Notes under the pieces: model-generated
What the model saw: only the letters and a program-made list of their open reading frames with translations
Told to the model about the DNA's origin: nothing
Databases searched by the model: none
Source: Diadema setosum
Lineage: Eukaryota > Echinodermata > Echinoidea > Diadematoida > Diadematidae
Length of the DNA stretch: 64,000 nt
Assembly: GCF_964275005.1 (NCBI RefSeq)
Contig: NC_092696.1
Coordinates: 24,868,972-24,932,971, forward strand
Direction of reading: 5' to 3'
In this document: one piece after another, positions 60,125-64,000 of the stretch
Layout of the letters: the number at the start of each line of letters is the position of its first letter
Position numbering within the stretch: the stretch's first letter is position 1
Program-made: the position numbers and the translations under genes

Positions 60125-60365
60125 AAATAGGTTTTAGAGACAGTCGCGACCCCGTACACGTAGATCGCTCATATGTACGCACCAATGATACGACCGCCGC
60201 GCATTCAATCAGCGTGCTGTAAAAGAGACTAGCGGACTGGTTTGGAGACAATCGCAACCCCGTAGTACACGTAACGTACACTGTACACATCACTGTACGC
60301 ACCAGTGATACGACCGCCGCGCTGTCGATCAGCATTGATTACGAGTGCTGTAAAAGAGACTAGAA
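60125..60365. repeat. Tandem duplication of a 120-bp unit
   Basis: Two units carry GAGACA(G/A)TCGC(G/A)ACCCCGTA, TGTACGCACCA(A/G)TGATACG, ACCGCCGCGC and GTGCTGTAAAAGAGACTAG in the same order. Confidence 0.7.
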
Positions 60366-60414
60366 TCTATATTTTCGGTATCTATATTTCGGAATCTATA
60401 TTTTCGGTATATAA

Positions 60415-60580
60415 AACAAATAATAACTGCTTGACATTCGGGTCACAGTTAAAATTATGGGCCCTCGGTGATGTGAAAACCGTAACCATGCCCTCAGCTT
60501 CGCTTCGGGCATAGTTACGGTTTTCACATCACCTTGGGCCCATAATTTTAACTGTGCCCTCATAAGCAGTCATTATTTGT
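60415..60580. repeat. Palindrome with about 75-bp arms
   Basis: CACAGTTAAAATTATGGGCC..GATGTGAAAACCGTAAC and the mirror GTTACGGTTTTCACATC..GGCCCATAATTTTAACTGTG around a loop CAGCTTCGCTTC. Confidence 0.8.
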
Positions 60581-60603
60581 ATACTATCATGGGTCCCATT
60601 GTA

Positions 60604-60999
60604 CAGTTGAACCTCTCGTATCCGGACAAGTCGGGACCGGGGCTCGTCCGGATACGGGAGACTCAGTGCTTTATACATGTAGAGTCTACATATACATACA
60701 CATGTACTGATGTAGCCCATTGTAGTACCACATGTAGTAATGTGTATACTGCAACCTTTTCATTGTTACACACAGTAACAGACCCCAAAATAGAGGTTCG
60801 TGTTTGCAAGAATGAAATCATTTTCTTTTATAAATTCTTGGGATGATTTACCTAAATAATTATTAAGAAATGTATCCGTTGGGAATCCCCCTTTCCTCCC
60901 GTAATTATTTTAAAAAAAGATTAAAAAATCACGGCGAGATTGCGTCCGGATAATAGAGAGATCCGGATAAAGGGAGGCCGGATAATAGAGGTTCAACTG
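60604..60999. mobile_element. 396-bp TA-flanked MITE (pogo/Tigger-like ends)
   Basis: Starts CAGTTGAACCTCTCGTATCC and ends GATAATAGAGGTTCAACTG with TA on each side. A second CCGGATA block pairs inside. No transposase frame. Confidence 0.75.
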
Positions 61000-61390
61000 T
61001 AGTTGCACCTTCAGACTTGTCTATCCAGCATCGGCAGCATGGCTGTTCTCCATTTATTAATGCTCTCAAGGCCTGTATCATTCTTCAGTTATAGAATTTA
61101 GTAACCTTACAGTGTACATCACAGTTTTGTTGTGTTACATTTGCTTACAAGGGGAAAGGGTTGCTGCTGTTTTTTTTTTGTTTTTTTTAATAACAACATA
61201 CTCTTATTACTACAAATTCGAGGGCATGCTTTAGCCTATACCATCATTACACAGGTCCCATGAAATATAGCTGCACCTTCAAACTTGTCTATTCAGCAAA
61301 GCTGTCCTCTGTTTACTAATGTTATCAAGGCCTACACTAAGTGTATGTGTTATCCTTCAGTCATAGATGTAAGTGGCCTTACTTCTCCCT
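61000..61390. repeat. Tandem duplication, units about 260 bp
   Basis: TTGCACCTTCAGACTTGTCT (61005) and TGCACCTTCAAACTTGTCT (61270) start two alignable units that run through CTCAAGGCCT/ATCAAGGCCT to TTAGTAACCTTA/GTGGCCTTA. A related phrase TTCGAGGGCATGCTTTAGCC is at 59991 and 61217. Confidence 0.6.
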
Positions 61391-62399
61391 CTCCAGTGAG
61401 GGTTTAAGGCATAATTTACCATTTGCTGATGAAACAAAAACCCAGCATTTAATTAGTGCTTCAAAATAGTTCCAAAATGTGAGTACACGATGGAAACAAC
61501 CAATGTAAAAATTTGAACCAGTATAACCAATGTTAAGTATTGTTAAATATACAAAATGTGAACAATTATAACAAAAATGCTTCCAGACTAAACCATCAAC
61601 AGTTCTGGTTTAATGACAAAAATAATGATATCTCCTTTTATTTTAGGCTTTATTGCAAAAGAAAAAAAAAACCATATATGGTAGGATGTTTTGTGATACA
61701 ACTGATCTAGATACATATATGCTTCAAAAGTGATATCTTGAACATTTTTTAAAGCACTGCTCCCAAAGGTAAACAGACCTTTAAGATAGTTCAGGGTGGA
61801 GTGAAGAGTTGAGGTGATGACATCATCAGCTCACTTGAGTTACATTCAGACGACAGGCCTTAATGGTAGGGAATCCCATTTGCATGCCTTTAATGAAGAG
61901 TTGTATAAATACAGTGGTATGTTGAAGAGAGTATCATTTTAGAAACTCCCATAAAGTATTGAAAGTGGAAGGTAACATTTAGTACATTTTTATTGACCGT
62001 TAGATTTTGAATTGAATTTTTTTCGGGGCTCACCGTAAATTCCAGTACATTACTAGGCTACCTTTGCAGACTCATGCACTGCATGAGTGTCCATCATGTA
62101 TATTTTGTGAAGAAAGTTCATCAAAACTTACAAACATTTCTTGCCACACACTCTATATGTTATTACATCAGCTCTTATACTTTTAGATTTGTGTTTATAG
62201 ATAAAAAATACAGAAGACTGCAACAAAAAGGCTTAAGTGTGGCTGACACACAGAACTACAGTACTGAGTGGTTGAGTTTTGTGCATTATTCAAATTGTAG
62301 ATAACTGTTGACTTCCAAATTTCTCAGCAGTGGCCTAAACAAGTCCCCTGAGGTTCATATTTGATGTTTTGCTGCATTATTTGAGGTCTGTAAAAGGTA

Positions 62400-62715
62400 T
62401 CCCCTACCTTTAACCTCGAGGTTAAGCTCTTGCCCTCTAACTTCGATGTGCGTCCACACGACGAAGCTTAACCTCGAGGTTAAGCTCCTGCCCCTTTGAG
62501 TTCGTTGATTTTTGTGTCCACATGGTGCTTAACTACAAGTGGGACCCCCGCGGCTCGTGGTTAGAGCGCTAACCCTGAGATATCTCGTGGCTCTTAACAT
62601 CGAGCTAACCTCGAGGATAGCTTAACTACGAGTGCGTCTACACGGTCCCTAACTACAAGCGTAACCTCAAGGTTTCCTAACCTCGAGGTTAAGGCTTGTC
62701 GTCTGAACGTAACTT
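62400..62715. repeat. Inverted-repeat element rich in AACCTCGAGGTTA
   Basis: TTAACCTCGAGGTTAAGC occurs near 62411 and 62471 and again at 62678, with degenerate forms between, and (C/G)GTCCACA(C/T)G-like pairs. Near 62555 GCTCGTGGTTAGAGCGCTAA looks like a tRNA D-arm. Probably a composite MITE. Confidence 0.55.
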
Positions 62716-62942
62716 TGATTTGCACAGCATGGGTTTAAAAGACCATCATCACTATTCAGTGTTAACATGTGAAAATTTCAGATTCAATAATTTTCTTATC
62801 ATTCCAAGTCTGGTTTTTATGAGTTTTTTTTTATCTAATCTTACTTTGTTTCTTTTTTTAAAGAGAAAAATTATTAAAAATGCTGCAATCTCTAATAAGA
62901 CAGTCTTGAAATTAGGCTAAAATTTAATGTTGTGTGAGCTGA

Positions 62943-63028
62943 CTATAAAACGTACACAGAGTAATCAGAAACCTCAAAGTCTGGCTGCTTCATCATCATA
63001 GGTTTTAATGGCCTTGCAATATCCTTTT
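62943..63028 (-). CDS. Possible single coding exon of an unidentified gene
   Basis: On the minus strand a good acceptor (CTTTTTCTTACAG) precedes an open frame of 27 codons: KDIARPLKPMMMKQPDFEV then SDYSVYVL and TAG. It could be the last exon of a gene lying to the right, read in the same direction as FAR. I do not recognise the protein, and one short exon is weak evidence. Confidence 0.3.
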
Positions 63029-64000
63029 CTGTAAGAAAAAGAAGAAGGGGGAAAAAAAGAATTGCTTGTGTACCAGCACTTATACTCTTTACAAGTACCT
63101 GGCATATCTAATACGTTCATAATCTAGCTCTTAAAACATGTAAATCCTCAAGTTTGCTGATTTCTATGAATAGACATTTTTACTATCATTAGTTTTAGCG
63201 TCAATTTTTAATTGCAACAACATCGTAGAAATATGCAGTAAATTTTTTGCATATATCACCAACAGGAGCACAAATTTTCTATCTGTTGACAAAGGTAACT
63301 CTAAAATATTTTTTAAAAACTTAAAATCTTAATTCAATTGCCCCCGACATTGTGTATACTGGAAGAGTAAAACAACTTCTTTAGGGAAATAACAGATACT
63401 AAAAGTATCTAAAAGAATCAATATCTTTAAAAAAAAAAAAAAAGTTGGGTAGAAATGACAAAGTGTATGTATGCAGTTCAAACAAGAAAATAGTGGACAC
63501 AGGATATAAAAGATGTCATTATCAATTTGTTTCCTGTAAGAAGCTACATAACATCCGCTAACAATGCTTCCCTCATATTTCTCTTTTTTCCTTCAATGAA
63601 ATGAACACAGCCACACAAAATATGATCTGTATTGGCAAATTGTACACATAGTCTATTGTACAATTGTAAATTGCATGGACCAAACTGTCTTAAAAGATTT
63701 GGATATTTTACTCTGCATCCTTACTTTTCTTTCATTTCTTATAGCACTACTATGCCTTCCTGGCATCACAAAGTATAAAGAACGACTTTCTGTACAGGGA
63801 ATAATTTTCCAAGTCAAATTTGATCAGCAATTTCAGCTGATGAACAATATTTTAAATGGTATCCTGTACACTTCTATGGAAGAAAACTGCTACACAAAAG
63901 TTAGTTTGTGTAGCAGTGGTGTAAAAATGCATAGCAAATTGCGATGCGATACCAGGAAAATTATTCCCTGCTGTAGCTGTCCAATGTTTGTATTAAACCT
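63029..64000. other. Right-edge DNA without recognised features
   Basis: AT-rich with a poly-A run near 63430. If the exon at 62943-63028 is real, this would be its upstream intron. Confidence 0.4.

Overview
The window looks like nuclear DNA of an invertebrate animal, most likely a marine deuterostome such as an echinoderm. It is AT-rich, its genes are split into short exons with GT/AG introns, and tRNA-derived SINEs, palindromic MITEs, an RTE-like LINE and Ty3/mdg4-type LTR elements lie between and inside the genes. The taxon is inferred from overall character and is not proven.

Host genes, all on the minus strand. (1) At 410-6297 is the 5' part of a purine nucleoside phosphorylase gene (PNP-A); its remaining exons lie beyond the left edge. 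(2) At 13547-26863 is a complete six-exon tandem duplicate (PNP-B) of 285 residues that aligns to human PNP without gaps up to the last few residues. Both genes start with an 11-nt coding exon, and their introns and 5' flanks are also alignable, so the duplicated unit was a whole gene. PNP-B carries Thr115 and Asp243 where the human enzyme has Asn, which suggests a changed base preference. (3) At 46815-58298 is a complete 14-coding-exon fatty acyl-CoA reductase gene (FAR1/2-like, 563 residues) with an N-terminal extension encoded by its own exon. A single possible exon of another, unidentified gene is at 62943-63028.

Mobile DNA. The intron 1 of PNP-B carries an open-reading-frame-intact RTE-like LINE (about 20.66-24.36 kb, plus strand). 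Between PNP-B and FAR lies a 13.9-kb block of two fused LTR retroelements, both oriented on the minus strand. Element 1 (27556-36806) has Gag and Pol reading frames and 703-bp LTRs. Element 2 (36815-41479) has 725-bp LTRs and no long coding frame. LTRs of each pair look identical by eye, so both are very young. They share primer-binding site and polypurine tract, so element 2 is probably a non-autonomous partner of element 1. The block begins about 690 bp upstream of the PNP-B start codon.

Smaller repeats: fold-back elements built from 40-bp-like units (3.7-4.6 and 6.7-7.1 kb), a diverged tandem array (7.2-8.1 kb), a 290-bp near-perfect palindrome flanked by TA (8.2-8.5 kb), nested GC-rich inverted-repeat elements (10.06-10.87 kb), several TA-flanked MITEs (18.9, 47.5, 54.3, 60.6 kb), SINE pieces (15.2, 17.6, 18.2 kb), and simple repeats. 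The 6.3-13.5, 41.5-46.8 and 58.3-64 kb stretches hold no gene that I can support apart from the single candidate exon.
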